From positions 1-25,122 of the forward strand of contig DATGZH010000002.1 of the NCBI GenBank assembly GCA_035297265.1: a stretch of 25,122 bases of DNA. The letters run 5' to 3'. The DNA is from DATGZH01 sp035297265. GTDB lineage: Bacteria; Actinomycetota; Acidimicrobiia; Acidimicrobiales; RAAP-2. Each line of letters opens with the position of its first letter. The stretch's first letter is position 1. Positions 1-6,599 of this stretch are shown piece by piece. Under the pieces are notes generated by a model that worked only from the letters and a program-made list of their open reading frames with translations, made no database searches and was not told the DNA's origin. A program made the translations under genes and the position numbers.

Positions 1-1142
1 CCGAGGCCATCGACAAGGTGGGCAAGGACGGCGTCATCACCGTCGAGGAGTCCCAGACCTTCGGCATGGAGATGGACCTCGTCGAGGGCATGCGCTTCGA
101 CAAGGGCTACATCTCGCCCTACTTCGTGACCGACCCCGAGCGCATGGAGGCCGTCCTCGAGGACGCCTACCTGCTCCTGGTGGGTTCGAAGATCTCGGCG
201 GTGCGGGACCTCCTCCCCGTGCTCGAGAAGGTCATCCAGAGCGGCAAGCCGCTCGCCATCGTGGCCGAGGACGTCGAGGGCGAGGCCCTGGCGACCCTCG
301 TGGTCAACAAGATCCGGGGCACGTTCAAGAGCGTGGCCGTGAAGGCCCCGGGCTTCGGCGAGCGCCGCAAGGCGATGCTCCAGGACATCGCCATCCTCTC
401 CGGCGGCCAGGTCGTGACCGAAGAGGTCGGCCTGAAGCTCGAGAACGTGGGCCTCGACCTCCTCGGCCGGGCCCGCAAGGTGGTTGTGACGAAGGACGAG
501 ACGACCATCGTCGAGGGCTCGGGCACCGAGGCCGACATCAAGGGCCGGATCAACCAGATCAAGACCGAGATCGAGAACACCGACTCGGACTACGACCGGG
601 AGAAGCTCCAGGAGCGCCTGGCCAAGCTCTCGGGCGGCGTGGCGGTGATCAAGGTCGGCGCGGCCACCGAGGTCGAGCTGAAGGAGAAGAAGCACCGCAT
701 CGAGGACGCCGTGTCGACGACCAAGGCGGCCATCGAGGAGGGCGTGGTGCCCGGGGGCGGCGTGGCCCTCCTGCGGGCCCAGTCGGCGATCCTCGAGCAG
801 GCCGAGAAGCTCGAGGGCGACGAGGCCACCGGGGCCCGCATCGTGGCCCGGGCGGTCGAGGAGCCGCTGAAGCAGATCGCCGTGAACGCCGGCCTCGAGG
901 GCGGCGTCGTCGTCGACAAGGTGCGCCACCTGAAGAACCCCTCGGAGGGCCTGAACGCGGCCACCGGTGAGTACAGCGACATGTTCAAGGACGGTGTCAT
1001 CGACGCCGCCAAGGTGACCCGTTCGGCGCTGCAGAACGCCGCTTCGATCGCCGCGCTGTTCCTCACGACCGAGGCGGTCATCGTGGACAAGCCCGAGGAC
1101 AGGGCCCCCGCCATGCCCGGCGGCGGCATGGAGGACTTCTGA
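1..1142 (+). CDS. groEL: Chaperonin GroEL (Hsp60), 3' part
   Basis: This is the C-terminal two thirds of the 60-kDa chaperonin that folds cytosolic proteins in a double-ring complex with GroES. The reading frame is open from base 3, so the true start lies to the left of the window and the GTG at base 18 is internal. The apical domain is clear (GMRFDKGYISPYFVTD near the visible N-terminus). The second equatorial segment follows, with HRIEDAVSTTKAAIEEG, which carries the conserved ATPase aspartate, and then VVPGGGVALL. The protein ends in a short glycine/methionine tail, MPGGGMEDF. This resembles the tail of housekeeping actinobacterial GroEL2 rather than the His-rich tail of GroEL1. A strong hairpin follows the stop. 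Recognition is certain; only the paralogue assignment is inferred. Confidence 0.97.
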   Translation, partial: EAIDKVGKDGVITVEESQTFGMEMDLVEGMRFDKGYISPYFVTDPERMEAVLEDAYLLLVGSKISAVRDLLPVLEKVIQSGKPLAIVAEDVEGEALATLVVNKIRGTFKSVAVKAPGFGERRKAMLQDIAILSGGQVVTEEVGLKLENVGLDLLGRARKVVVTKDETTIVEGSGTEADIKGRINQIKTEIENTDSDYDREKLQERLAKLSGGVAVIKVGAATEVELKEKKHRIEDAVSTTKAAIEEGVVPGGGVALLRAQSAILEQAEKLEGDEATGARIVARAVEEPLKQIAVNAGLEGGVVVDKVRHLKNPSEGLNAATGEYSDMFKDGVIDAAKVTRSALQNAASIAALFLTTEAVIVDKPEDRAPAMPGGGMEDF

Positions 1143-1190
1143 GCCTCCTCCCCGGCGGGACACCCGCCGGCCGAAAGGTGAACGGACGAG

Positions 1191-1218
1191 CGAGGGGCGC
1201 CCGGGAGGGCGCCCCTCG
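1191..1218 (+). terminator. GC-rich hairpin terminator after groEL
   Basis: A perfect 11-bp stem pairs 1191-1201 (cgaggggcgcc) with 1208-1218 (ggcgcccctcg) around a 6-base loop. It lies 49 bases after the groEL stop and 55 bases before hemQ. There is no U-tract, which is usual for terminators in high-GC actinobacteria. It probably separates groEL from the hemQ operon. Confidence 0.7.
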
Positions 1219-1261
1219 TCGCGTCGGCGGGCGCCCCGAGGGCGGCCCTGCCCGGCGTCCG

Positions 1262-1267
1262 TAGACT
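1262..1267 (+). promoter_or_regulatory. -10 element for leaderless hemQ transcript
   Basis: TAGACT lies 6 bases before the GTG at 1274. No Shine-Dalgarno sequence is visible, and the spacing places the transcription start on or next to the start codon. No clear -35 is seen. The same arrangement recurs at other genes in this window, which supports the call. Confidence 0.55.
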
Positions 1268-1273
1268 TGGGCC

Positions 1274-1972
1274 GTGACGACCGAGACCGGCCCGGGTCCG
1301 CTCGGCCCCTCGACCGGCTGGGGGGTGCTGCACCTCTTCTGCAAGGCGACGCCGGCGCTCGACGCCGCCGCGCTGCGCCGGGCGGAGGAGGCGGCCAGGA
1401 AGCAGGGCCACCAGGTGGTGCCGGTGGCGCTCCTCGGCCACAAGGCCGACGTCGGGCTCGTCGTCGTCGGCCCGGACCTCTGGAGCCTCCGGGCCTTCCA
1501 AACGGCGGTCACCCGGGCCGGCCTCGAACCGGTGGCCTCCTACGTCTCGCTCACCGAGGTCTCCGAGTACGCAGCGGGGGTGCCCGAGGAGCTGCAGCGG
1601 GCCCGGCTCTACCCCGAGCTCCCGCCGGAGGGCATGCCGGCCTTCTGCTTCTACCCCATGTCGAAGCGCCGTGGGCCCGAGGCCAACTGGTACACGCTCC
1701 CGTTCGAGGACCGGACCGAGCTCATGCGCGGCCACGGCGCGGTGGGCCGGACCTTCCGGGGACGGGTGCTCCAGCTCGTGACGGGCTCGGCGGGGCTCGA
1801 CGACTGGGAGTGGGGCGTCACGCTCTTCGGCGTCCACCCCGACGACCTGAAGGAGTGCGTCTACGAGATGCGCTTCGACGAGGCCTCGGCCCGCTACGCC
1901 GAGTTCGGGCCCTTCTACACCGGGATGGTGGCCGACCTCGACGAGGTGCTGGCCGCCGCGGGGCCGGCGTGA
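1274..1972 (+). CDS. hemQ: Coproheme decarboxylase HemQ/ChdC (chlorite-dismutase family)
   Basis: HemQ catalyses the last step of the coproporphyrin-dependent heme pathway, the oxidative decarboxylation of coproheme III to heme b, in the cytosol. The 232-residue length fits the family. Diagnostic motifs are seen: YPMSKRR at 127-133 with Tyr127 as the likely catalytic tyrosine, NWYTLPFEDR at 138-147, LMRGHGAVGR with His154 as the expected proximal heme ligand, TGSAGLDDWEWGVTL, and the C-terminal YEMRFDEASARYAEFGPFYTG. The GTG start is chosen because a -10 hexamer sits 6 bases upstream, giving a leaderless mRNA. The stop overlaps the start of larE (GTGA at 1969-1972), so the two genes are translationally coupled. 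No other heme-pathway gene is in the window. Confidence 0.95.
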   Translation: MTTETGPGPLGPSTGWGVLHLFCKATPALDAAALRRAEEAARKQGHQVVPVALLGHKADVGLVVVGPDLWSLRAFQTAVTRAGLEPVASYVSLTEVSEYAAGVPEELQRARLYPELPPEGMPAFCFYPMSKRRGPEANWYTLPFEDRTELMRGHGAVGRTFRGRVLQLVTGSAGLDDWEWGVTLFGVHPDDLKECVYEMRFDEASARYAEFGPFYTGMVADLDEVLAAAGPA

Positions 1973-2784
1973 CCGCGACGCTCGCCGACCTCGAGGTGGA
2001 GCTCCGTCGGCTGGGCCGGGTGGTCGTGGCCTTTAGCGGCGGGTCGGACTCGGCCTTCCTCGCCAAAGTGGCGACCGACACCCTCGGGCCCGAACACGTC
2101 CTCTGCGTCACGGCCCTCTCGCCGTCGCTCGGGCCCGAGGAGGAGGCCGACTGCCGGGCCCTGGCCGAGGAGTGGGGGCTGCGGTGGCGGGGCGTGCCCA
2201 CCGACGAGCTCGACGACCCGACCTACGTGGCCAACGGCCCGGACCGCTGCGCCCGCTGCAAGACGGCCCTCATGGCCGCGCTCGGCCCGCTGGCCGCGAC
2301 CGAGCGGTCGGCCGTGGTGCTCGGGGTGAACGTGGACGACCTCGGCGACCACCGGCCGGGCCAGCAGGCGGCGGCGGCCCTCGGCGCGACGTTCCCGCTC
2401 GTCACGGCCGGCTTCACCAAGGCCGACGTGCGGGCGTGGTCGGCCCGACTGTCCCTGCGCACCGCCGACAAGCCCGCCGCGGCGTGCCTCGCCTCGCGGG
2501 TCCCCTACGGCACGCCCGTCACGCTCGGCACCCTTCGGTCGGTGGCCGAGGCCGAGTCGGCGCTCCGGGCGCTGGGCTTCGCCCAGCTGCGCGTGCGCCA
2601 CCACGGCGACGTGGCCCGACTCGAGTTCGAGCCCGACGACCTGGCCGAGGTGCTCGTCCGGCGCGAGGACGTGGTCGCCGCGGTGCGGTCGGCCGGCTAC
2701 GCCTTCGTGGCCCTCGACCTCGAGGGGTTCCGGTCGGGCAGCCTCAACCGCTCGCTCGACCTGGCGGCCGGCGGCGGTCGGTGA
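1969..2784 (+). CDS. larE: LarE, sulfur transferase of nickel-pincer cofactor synthesis
   Basis: LarE is an ATP-dependent PP-loop enzyme. It adenylylates the carboxylates of pyridinium-3,5-biscarboxylic acid mononucleotide, the LarB product, and installs sulfur to give the bisthiocarboxylate that LarC loads with nickel. The PP-loop SGGSDS is at residues 23-28, NVDDLGDHRPG at 121-131, and the family motif KPAAACLASRVPYG near 168-181 holds Cys173, equivalent to the sacrificial sulfur-donor cysteine. A CxxC pair (Cys94, Cys97, DRCARCK) is also present. Three cysteines in these places resemble the iron-sulfur-cluster type of LarE rather than the single-Cys sacrificial type (inference). The GTG start overlaps the hemQ stop by 4 bases, and the end overlaps the next gene in the same way. 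The length of 271 aa is normal. Confidence 0.93.
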   Translation: MTATLADLEVELRRLGRVVVAFSGGSDSAFLAKVATDTLGPEHVLCVTALSPSLGPEEEADCRALAEEWGLRWRGVPTDELDDPTYVANGPDRCARCKTALMAALGPLAATERSAVVLGVNVDDLGDHRPGQQAAAALGATFPLVTAGFTKADVRAWSARLSLRTADKPAAACLASRVPYGTPVTLGTLRSVAEAESALRALGFAQLRVRHHGDVARLEFEPDDLAEVLVRREDVVAAVRSAGYAFVALDLEGFRSGSLNRSLDLAAGGGR

Positions 2785-3020
2785 TCCAGGTCCGGGTCAA
2801 GCTGACCTTCCCCGAGGCCCTCGTACGGACCCCGCTTCTCGCCCGGATGGTCCGCCAGTTCGACGTGGAGCCCAACATCCGGCGGGCCAACGTCGAGGAG
2901 CACCAGGGATGGATCGTCTGCGAGATCGACGGGGAGCCCGGTCCGGTCGAGGCCGCCCTGGCGTGGCTGCGGGCCGAGGGGGTCCAGGTGGACCTCCTGG
3001 GGGACGTCCTCGAGGGTTGA
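2781..3020 (+). CDS. Small NIL-domain protein, coupled to larE
   Basis: This is a 79-residue protein consisting of a single NIL domain, the ferredoxin-like ligand-binding fold found at the C-terminus of MetN and attached to some ferredoxins. The typical features are VRVKLTFPEALVRTPLLARM at the N-terminus, then FDVEPNIRRANVEEHQGWIVCEIDG and an amphipathic helix ending in a hydrophobic strand. There is one cysteine and no ferredoxin domain. It starts with GTG in a GTGA overlap with the larE stop, so it is very likely co-expressed as the third gene of the hemQ-larE operon. NIL domains are associated with sulfur and methionine metabolism, so a role in handing sulfur or ligand to LarE is a reasonable but untested inference. 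It ends 3 bases before the convergent neighbour. Confidence 0.85.
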   Translation: MIQVRVKLTFPEALVRTPLLARMVRQFDVEPNIRRANVEEHQGWIVCEIDGEPGPVEAALAWLRAEGVQVDLLGDVLEG

Positions 3021-3023
3021 GGT

Positions 3024-3221
3024 TCAGCCCCGGCTGGGCGGGGTGTCCTCCTTCGGGACCTGCCAGCCGGCCGAGGACACCCGCCGGGGCTCGTAGAAGA
3101 GGCAGCCCTCCGGACAGGCGAAGGGCAGGGGGTCGTTGGCCCCGACCTTGCAGCGCTCGAGGCGCTCGCCGGTCCTGGTGCTCTGCATCACGTAGTGACG
3201 GCAGTCCTCGTTCACGGCCAC
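3024..3221 (-). CDS. Small conserved four-cysteine protein, unknown function
   Basis: This 65-residue protein begins VAVNEDCRHYVMQ and contains GERLERCKVGANDPLPFACP, EGCLFYEPRRVSSAGW and a hydrophilic C-terminus. The four cysteines (7, 24, 36, 40; spacing C-x16-C-x11-C-x3-C) could bind zinc or an iron-sulfur cluster (inference). I believe similar short proteins occur in related actinobacteria, but I cannot name a function. The frame stays open upstream to 3383, but the upstream part is proline-rich and runs into the Nudix gene, so the start is placed at the GTG ending at 3221. The GTG at 3215 is an alternative. CACAAT on the minus strand at 3232-3227 may be its -10. It converges on the NIL-domain gene with a 3-base gap and diverges from the Nudix gene. 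Confidence 0.7.
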   Translation of the reverse strand: MAVNEDCRHYVMQSTRTGERLERCKVGANDPLPFACPEGCLFYEPRRVSSAGWQVPKEDTPPSRG

Positions 3222-3287
3222 GTCACATTGTGGTGCAGGCGGGACCGGGGCGCCGGCCAGGGCGTCCGGCGCGCCGTCCGGGCGAGG

Positions 3288-3293
3288 TAGCGT
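3288..3293 (+). promoter_or_regulatory. -10 element for leaderless Nudix gene
   Basis: TAGCGT lies 7 bases before the GTG at 3301 with no Shine-Dalgarno sequence between, matching the leaderless pattern seen at hemQ. Confidence 0.5.
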
Positions 3294-3300
3294 CGGCGGC

Positions 3301-4002
3301 GTGGAGCGACCGGTCCCGCTGCGGACCCTCTTGCGTTGGAGCGAGAGCCTCGCGGCGATCGCCCGGACCGGGCTCGGGTTCACCGAGAGCCTCTACGAGC
3401 GCGAGCGGTTCGAGGAGATCCTGAAGGTGGCGGCCGACATCCGGGTCGCCGCGGCCGACGGGGCCGAGGAGCTCGAGGACGCCCCGGGGCTGGTCGAGGA
3501 GTGGCTGGGCCAGGTGGGCCAGGGCATCCCGGGCTACGTGACCCCCAAGGTGGCGGTCGGGGCGGCGGTCGGGAACGACAAGGGCGAGCTCCTCCTCATC
3601 CAGCGGGCCGACTCCGGCGTGTGGCTCTACCCCACCGGTTGGTGCGACGTGGGCTACTCGGCCGCCGAGGTGGTGGTGAAGGAGGTGAAGGAGGAGACCG
3701 GCATCGAGGCCGAGACGGTCCGCCTCATCGCCGTCCTCGACGGTCTGCGCCTCGGCTTCACCCGGGTCCCGCTCTACTCGCTCGTGTTCCACTGCCGGGC
3801 CACCGGCGGCAAGCTCGAGCCGCACCCCCTCGAATGCCGCGACGCCGGCTGGTTCTCGCCCGACAACCTGCCCGAGCCGCTGGTGGGGGCGGAGCGGTGG
3901 GGCCCCCACGTGTTCGCGGCCGTGCGCGGCGAGCACCGCGACGTCCTCTACGACCGGGTGCGCCAGCCGATGTGGCGGGGCACCGAAGAACCCGAGCGCT
4001 GA
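3301..4002 (+). CDS. Nudix hydrolase with N-terminal helical domain
   Basis: A 233-residue two-domain protein. Residues 1-75 are helical and acidic, resembling the N-terminal domain of the YjhB-type Nudix family. From about residue 80 the Nudix fold begins (TPKVAVGAAVGNDKGELLLIQRA). The Nudix box reads GWCDVGYSAAEVVVKEVKEETG. It keeps the metal-binding E-x-x-E-E core but has Tyr and Lys where the general consensus has Glu and Arg. This form is typical of the YjhB subfamily and so not a defect. Such enzymes cleave nucleoside diphosphates linked to another group, often ADP-ribose or related compounds; the substrate here cannot be told. The start is the leaderless GTG at 3301. A GNAT gene follows after 19 bases, probably in the same operon. 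Confidence 0.88.
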   Translation: MERPVPLRTLLRWSESLAAIARTGLGFTESLYERERFEEILKVAADIRVAAADGAEELEDAPGLVEEWLGQVGQGIPGYVTPKVAVGAAVGNDKGELLLIQRADSGVWLYPTGWCDVGYSAAEVVVKEVKEETGIEAETVRLIAVLDGLRLGFTRVPLYSLVFHCRATGGKLEPHPLECRDAGWFSPDNLPEPLVGAERWGPHVFAAVRGEHRDVLYDRVRQPMWRGTEEPER

Positions 4003-4021
4003 GCGCCGGACCTACCACCGC

Positions 4022-4468
4022 GTGAGCGAGGAACCAGCCATCGAGGTCGAACAGGTCGTGGTGGCCGATCCCGAGCTGCAGCGGGCCATGAACGCCCTCA
4101 TGCCGCAGCTCTCCTCGACGGCCAGCCTGCCCACCGCCTACGAGCTCGAGAACATCGTCGACTCCCCGGCCACCACGATGTTCGTGGCCCGCGACGACGA
4201 GGGCCGGATCGTGGGCTCGCTCACGCTGGCTCTCTTCCGGGTGCCGACCGGGGTGCGGGCCTGGATCGAAGACGTCGTCGTGGACAGCGAGGCGAGGGGC
4301 CAGGGGGCCGGCGCGGCGCTCGTCCACGCCGCGGTGGACCTGGCCCAGAAGAGCGGCGCCCGCACGGTCGAGCTCACCAGCCGGGCCAGCCGGGAGGACG
4401 CCAACCGCCTCTACCAGCGGCTCGGCTTCGAGCAGCGCGAGACCAACGTCTACCGCCTGAATCTCTGA
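4022..4468 (+). CDS. GNAT-family N-acetyltransferase
   Basis: A 148-residue single-domain GCN5-related acetyltransferase. The acetyl-CoA pyrophosphate-binding motif is seen in WIEDVVVDSEARGQGAGAAL (R-G-Q-G-A-G), followed by a helix and the C-terminal TSRASREDANRLYQRLGF typical of the fold. The acceptor is unknown: small amines, antibiotics or protein N-termini are all possible. GTG start; no Shine-Dalgarno is visible in the 19 bases after the Nudix stop, so it probably depends on translation of the upstream gene. The pairing with a Nudix hydrolase gives no clear pathway clue. Confidence 0.88.
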   Translation: MSEEPAIEVEQVVVADPELQRAMNALMPQLSSTASLPTAYELENIVDSPATTMFVARDDEGRIVGSLTLALFRVPTGVRAWIEDVVVDSEARGQGAGAALVHAAVDLAQKSGARTVELTSRASREDANRLYQRLGFEQRETNVYRLNL

Positions 4469-4499
4469 GCGACGCGGCCACCGGGACCGCGCCCGGCCG

Positions 4500-4571
4500 T
4501 CACCAGACGAAGGGCACGAGGCGCTTCCGAGTGGCGGCGAACTGGCGGTAGGCGTCGCCGAGCTCCTGCGA
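4500..4571 (-). pseudogene. C-terminal stub of an isoprenylcysteine methyltransferase-like gene
   Basis: On the minus strand the last 21 or so codons before a TGA (4502-4500) read ELGDAYRQFAATRKRLVPFW-like (actual end LVPFVW). This is the characteristic C-terminus of small membrane methyltransferases of the ICMT/PEMT type, which end in a G-x-x-Y-x-x-Y/F-x-x-x-x-R-x-L-P pattern. Upstream of about 4571 the similarity stops, the transmembrane part is absent and the sequence becomes less GC-rich. It is therefore read as a remnant left by a deletion or insertion, not a working gene. The short length makes the family call moderate. Confidence 0.5.
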
Positions 4572-4574
4572 GCA

Positions 4575-4618
4575 TAGAATTCTGGTGAACCCGTACCATC
4601 GGGAGAAGGTGGAAGAAG
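4575..4618 (+). promoter_or_regulatory. Promoter and ribosome-binding region of the 4620 gene
   Basis: Two -10-like hexamers are present, TAGAAT at 4575-4580 and TACCAT at 4594-4599. A purine-rich Shine-Dalgarno stretch (ggagaaggtggaagaagg) runs directly up to the ATG at 4620. Unlike most neighbours, this gene would have a leader. No -35 is convincing. Confidence 0.35.
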
Positions 4619-4619
4619 G

Positions 4620-4877
4620 ATGAGCGACGAGACCGAGGTCGGAGTCGATCTTGTGGTCGACCTGAACAGCGAGGACGATTCCGGTCTGCCGTGGACCTTC
4701 ATCGATGAAGCTCGTGATCCCAGCCTGGTGGTCGAGGGTGCCTGGTTGGTCGTAGGAGAGGGTTCGGCGACAGCTGTTGCTCAGGTGGTCGAGATCGACG
4801 GTGACATTGTCCGCGTGCGACCCTTGCCAGGACCCGTTGATGACCATCGTGACCTACTGAGGCACCACGTCGCCTGA
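4620..4877 (+). CDS. Small acidic conserved hypothetical protein
   Basis: An 85-residue soluble, acidic protein starting MSDETEVGVDLVVDLNSEDD. It has a predicted beta-rich second half (VEGAWLVVGEGSATAVAQVV, then VRVRPLPGPVDDHRDLL). There is no signal peptide, membrane segment or cysteine. I recognise no function; the LPGP ending recalls small uncharacterised actinobacterial proteins, but this is not firm. The ATG is supported by a strong Shine-Dalgarno sequence. Codon use is visibly less GC-rich than in neighbouring genes, and it lies next to a gene remnant, so it may have been acquired. Confidence 0.7.
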   Translation: MSDETEVGVDLVVDLNSEDDSGLPWTFIDEARDPSLVVEGAWLVVGEGSATAVAQVVEIDGDIVRVRPLPGPVDDHRDLLRHHVA

Positions 4878-4926
4878 GTCGGTGTGACCCATCCATCGAT
4901 GGCCGCTCAGTGAGTCATCGAAGGAC

Positions 4927-5754
4927 TTGTCGGCCGGCGAAACGATGAGACCTCCCAGAGACCGGTACACCCACGGCCATCACGAGTCCGTGCTCCGGAG
5001 CCATCGGTGGCGGACGGCGGAGAACTCGGCGGGCTATCTGCTGCCCCATCTCCGACCGGGGATGGCACTGCTCGACGTGGGTTGCGGCCCTGGTTCGATC
5101 ACAGTCGACCTGGCTCATCGGGTCGCCCCGGGGCGGGTGGCGGCGGTCGACGCGTCCGCCGAGGTCATCGAGCTCGCTCGCGCCGCGGCCGGGTCTGCCG
5201 GCCTGGAGAACCTCTCGTTCGAGGTCGGCGACGTGTACGCGCTCGATCACGAGGGGGCGTCGTTCGACGTCGTCCACGCCCACCAAGTGGTGCAGCACCT
5301 GAGCGAACCGGTGCGGGCGCTCGTCGAGATGCGCCGGGTGCTCAAGCCGGACGGGCTCCTCGCGGTGCGCGACGGCGACTACGGGGGGTTCTTCTGGTCG
5401 CCGGCCGACGAGATGCTCGACCGCTGGCTGGTCCTCTACCACGAGCTCACCGCGGCCAACCGGACCGAGGCCGACGCCGGCCGCCACCTCCCGGCCTGGG
5501 TCCGGGCCGCCGGGTTCGGCTCGGTCGAGGTGTCCTCCTCGACGTGGACCTTCGCCGCACCGGAGGACCGGGCCTTCTGGGGCGGTCTGTGGGCCGACCG
5601 GGTGGTGGAGAGCGAGTTCGCCCGGCAGTCGGTGGAGTACGGGCTGAGCACGCCCGACGAGCTGGCGGCCATCGCCGACGCCTTCACCCGCTGGACCGAG
5701 GACGACGACGGGGTGTTCGTGACTGTGCACGTCGAGGTCCTGGCCCGGCCCTGA
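4927..5754 (+). CDS. Class I SAM-dependent methyltransferase
   Basis: A cytosolic methyltransferase of the UbiE/Methyltransf_11 type, 275 residues. SAM-binding motif I is LLDVGCGPGS at 48-57, the acidic residue after strand beta2 is in VAAVDASAEVIELA, motif II-like GDVYALDHE follows, and FDVVHAHQVVQHL with MRRVLKPDGLLAVRD completes the core. The C-terminal third (FWGGLWADRV onward) probably forms the substrate lid. The substrate is not evident. The TTG at 4927 gives the longest form, preceded by gaagga; the ATG at 4945 (MRPPRDRY) is an equally possible start and would remove only six residues. The 3' half is much more GC-rich than the beginning. Confidence 0.88.
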   Translation: MSAGETMRPPRDRYTHGHHESVLRSHRWRTAENSAGYLLPHLRPGMALLDVGCGPGSITVDLAHRVAPGRVAAVDASAEVIELARAAAGSAGLENLSFEVGDVYALDHEGASFDVVHAHQVVQHLSEPVRALVEMRRVLKPDGLLAVRDGDYGGFFWSPADEMLDRWLVLYHELTAANRTEADAGRHLPAWVRAAGFGSVEVSSSTWTFAAPEDRAFWGGLWADRVVESEFARQSVEYGLSTPDELAAIADAFTRWTEDDDGVFVTVHVEVLARP

Positions 5755-5776
5755 GGCGCGAGCCGGAGGTCACCGG

Positions 5777-5782
5777 TACGGT
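5777..5782 (+). promoter_or_regulatory. -10 element for leaderless crotonase gene
   Basis: TACGGT sits 6 bases before the ATG at 5789 with no Shine-Dalgarno sequence, matching the leaderless pattern. Confidence 0.5.
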
Positions 5783-5788
5783 GCGGCC

Positions 5789-6565
5789 ATGCCCGACACC
5801 GTCCTCTACGAGCTGGATGGCCACGTGGCCACCATCACCTACAACCGGCCCGAGGCGCTCAACGCCATCAACGGCGAGCTGCGCCGGGACCTGAACGCCG
5901 CCTTCGCCCGCTTCCGGGACGAGGAGGAGGCCTGGGTGGCCATTGTCACCGGGGCCGGCCGGGCCTTCTGCGCCGGGGCCGACCTCCGCGACGGGGCCGG
6001 GTCGACCGGCGAGTTCCCCGGCACGTTCTTCGAGAAGCCCACCCTCAACTCCTTCGAGAGCGGCTGGGAGATCTGGAAGCCGGTGATCGCCGCGGTGAAC
6101 GGCTACTGCCTGGGCTACGGCCTCACCCTCGTCACGTGGTGCGACTTCGTGCTGGCGAGCGACCAGGCCCGGTTCGGCTATCCCGAGGTCCGCCTCGGCG
6201 TCCCGGCCATCGTGGGCGCGCTGCGCCTCAGCCGCCGCCTGCACTGGGCCGACGCCATGGAGCTGCTCCTGACCGGTGAGCAGGTCGACGCGGCGCGGGC
6301 CAAGGAGATGGGTCTCGTCTGGCGGGTGGTGCCCCACGACGACCTGCTCGACGAGGCCCGGGCCCTGGCGGCCCGACTCGTGGCCGGGGCTCCTCTGGCG
6401 CAGCGGGCCATGAAGGAGGCGGCCGCCCGGGCGGCCACGCTGCCGCCCCTCGAGGCGCTGCGCTTCGGCGAGACCCTGCGGCTCGTCGTGGGGGCGACCG
6501 ACGACGCGGCCGAGGGCATGGCGGCGGCGGGTGAGCGGCGGGCGCCGCAGTGGCGGGGCCGGTGA
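5789..6565 (+). CDS. Enoyl-CoA hydratase/isomerase (crotonase) family protein
   Basis: A 258-residue crotonase-fold protein acting on acyl-CoA thioesters. The N-terminal VATITYNRPEALNAIN, the oxyanion-hole segment AFCAGADL (60-66) and GYCLGYG (105-111), and the PEVRLGVPA segment (132-140) are all recognisable. Of the two catalytic glutamates of rat mitochondrial hydratase, Glu133 (PEV) matches the second. The first (in GGGCELAMMCD) is replaced by Thr113 in GYGLTLVTWCD. A standard syn-hydration is therefore doubtful; isomerase, hydrolase or other crotonase chemistry is possible. No beta-oxidation gene is adjacent. The start is set by the leaderless promoter. Confidence 0.9.
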   Translation: MPDTVLYELDGHVATITYNRPEALNAINGELRRDLNAAFARFRDEEEAWVAIVTGAGRAFCAGADLRDGAGSTGEFPGTFFEKPTLNSFESGWEIWKPVIAAVNGYCLGYGLTLVTWCDFVLASDQARFGYPEVRLGVPAIVGALRLSRRLHWADAMELLLTGEQVDAARAKEMGLVWRVVPHDDLLDEARALAARLVAGAPLAQRAMKEAAARAATLPPLEALRFGETLRLVVGATDDAAEGMAAAGERRAPQWRGR

Positions 6566-6599
6566 GCCGCCGCGGCAGGACGAACGGGTCGGCGGTCGC

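Noticed and set aside
3222..3383. Longer N-terminus for the four-cysteine protein
   Set aside because: The added residues are proline/arginine-rich, run antisense into the Nudix gene, and the conserved-looking part begins at the GTG at 3221.
3542..3740. Nudix box with Tyr and Lys replacing the consensus Glu and Arg
   Set aside because: The same form (VG-x-S-x-x-E-x-VVKEVKEE) is normal in the YjhB-type subfamily, and the metal-binding glutamates are intact.
4893..4902. Palindrome ccatcgatgg before the methyltransferase gene
   Set aside because: It is short, single-copy and not placed against a promoter; chance is sufficient.
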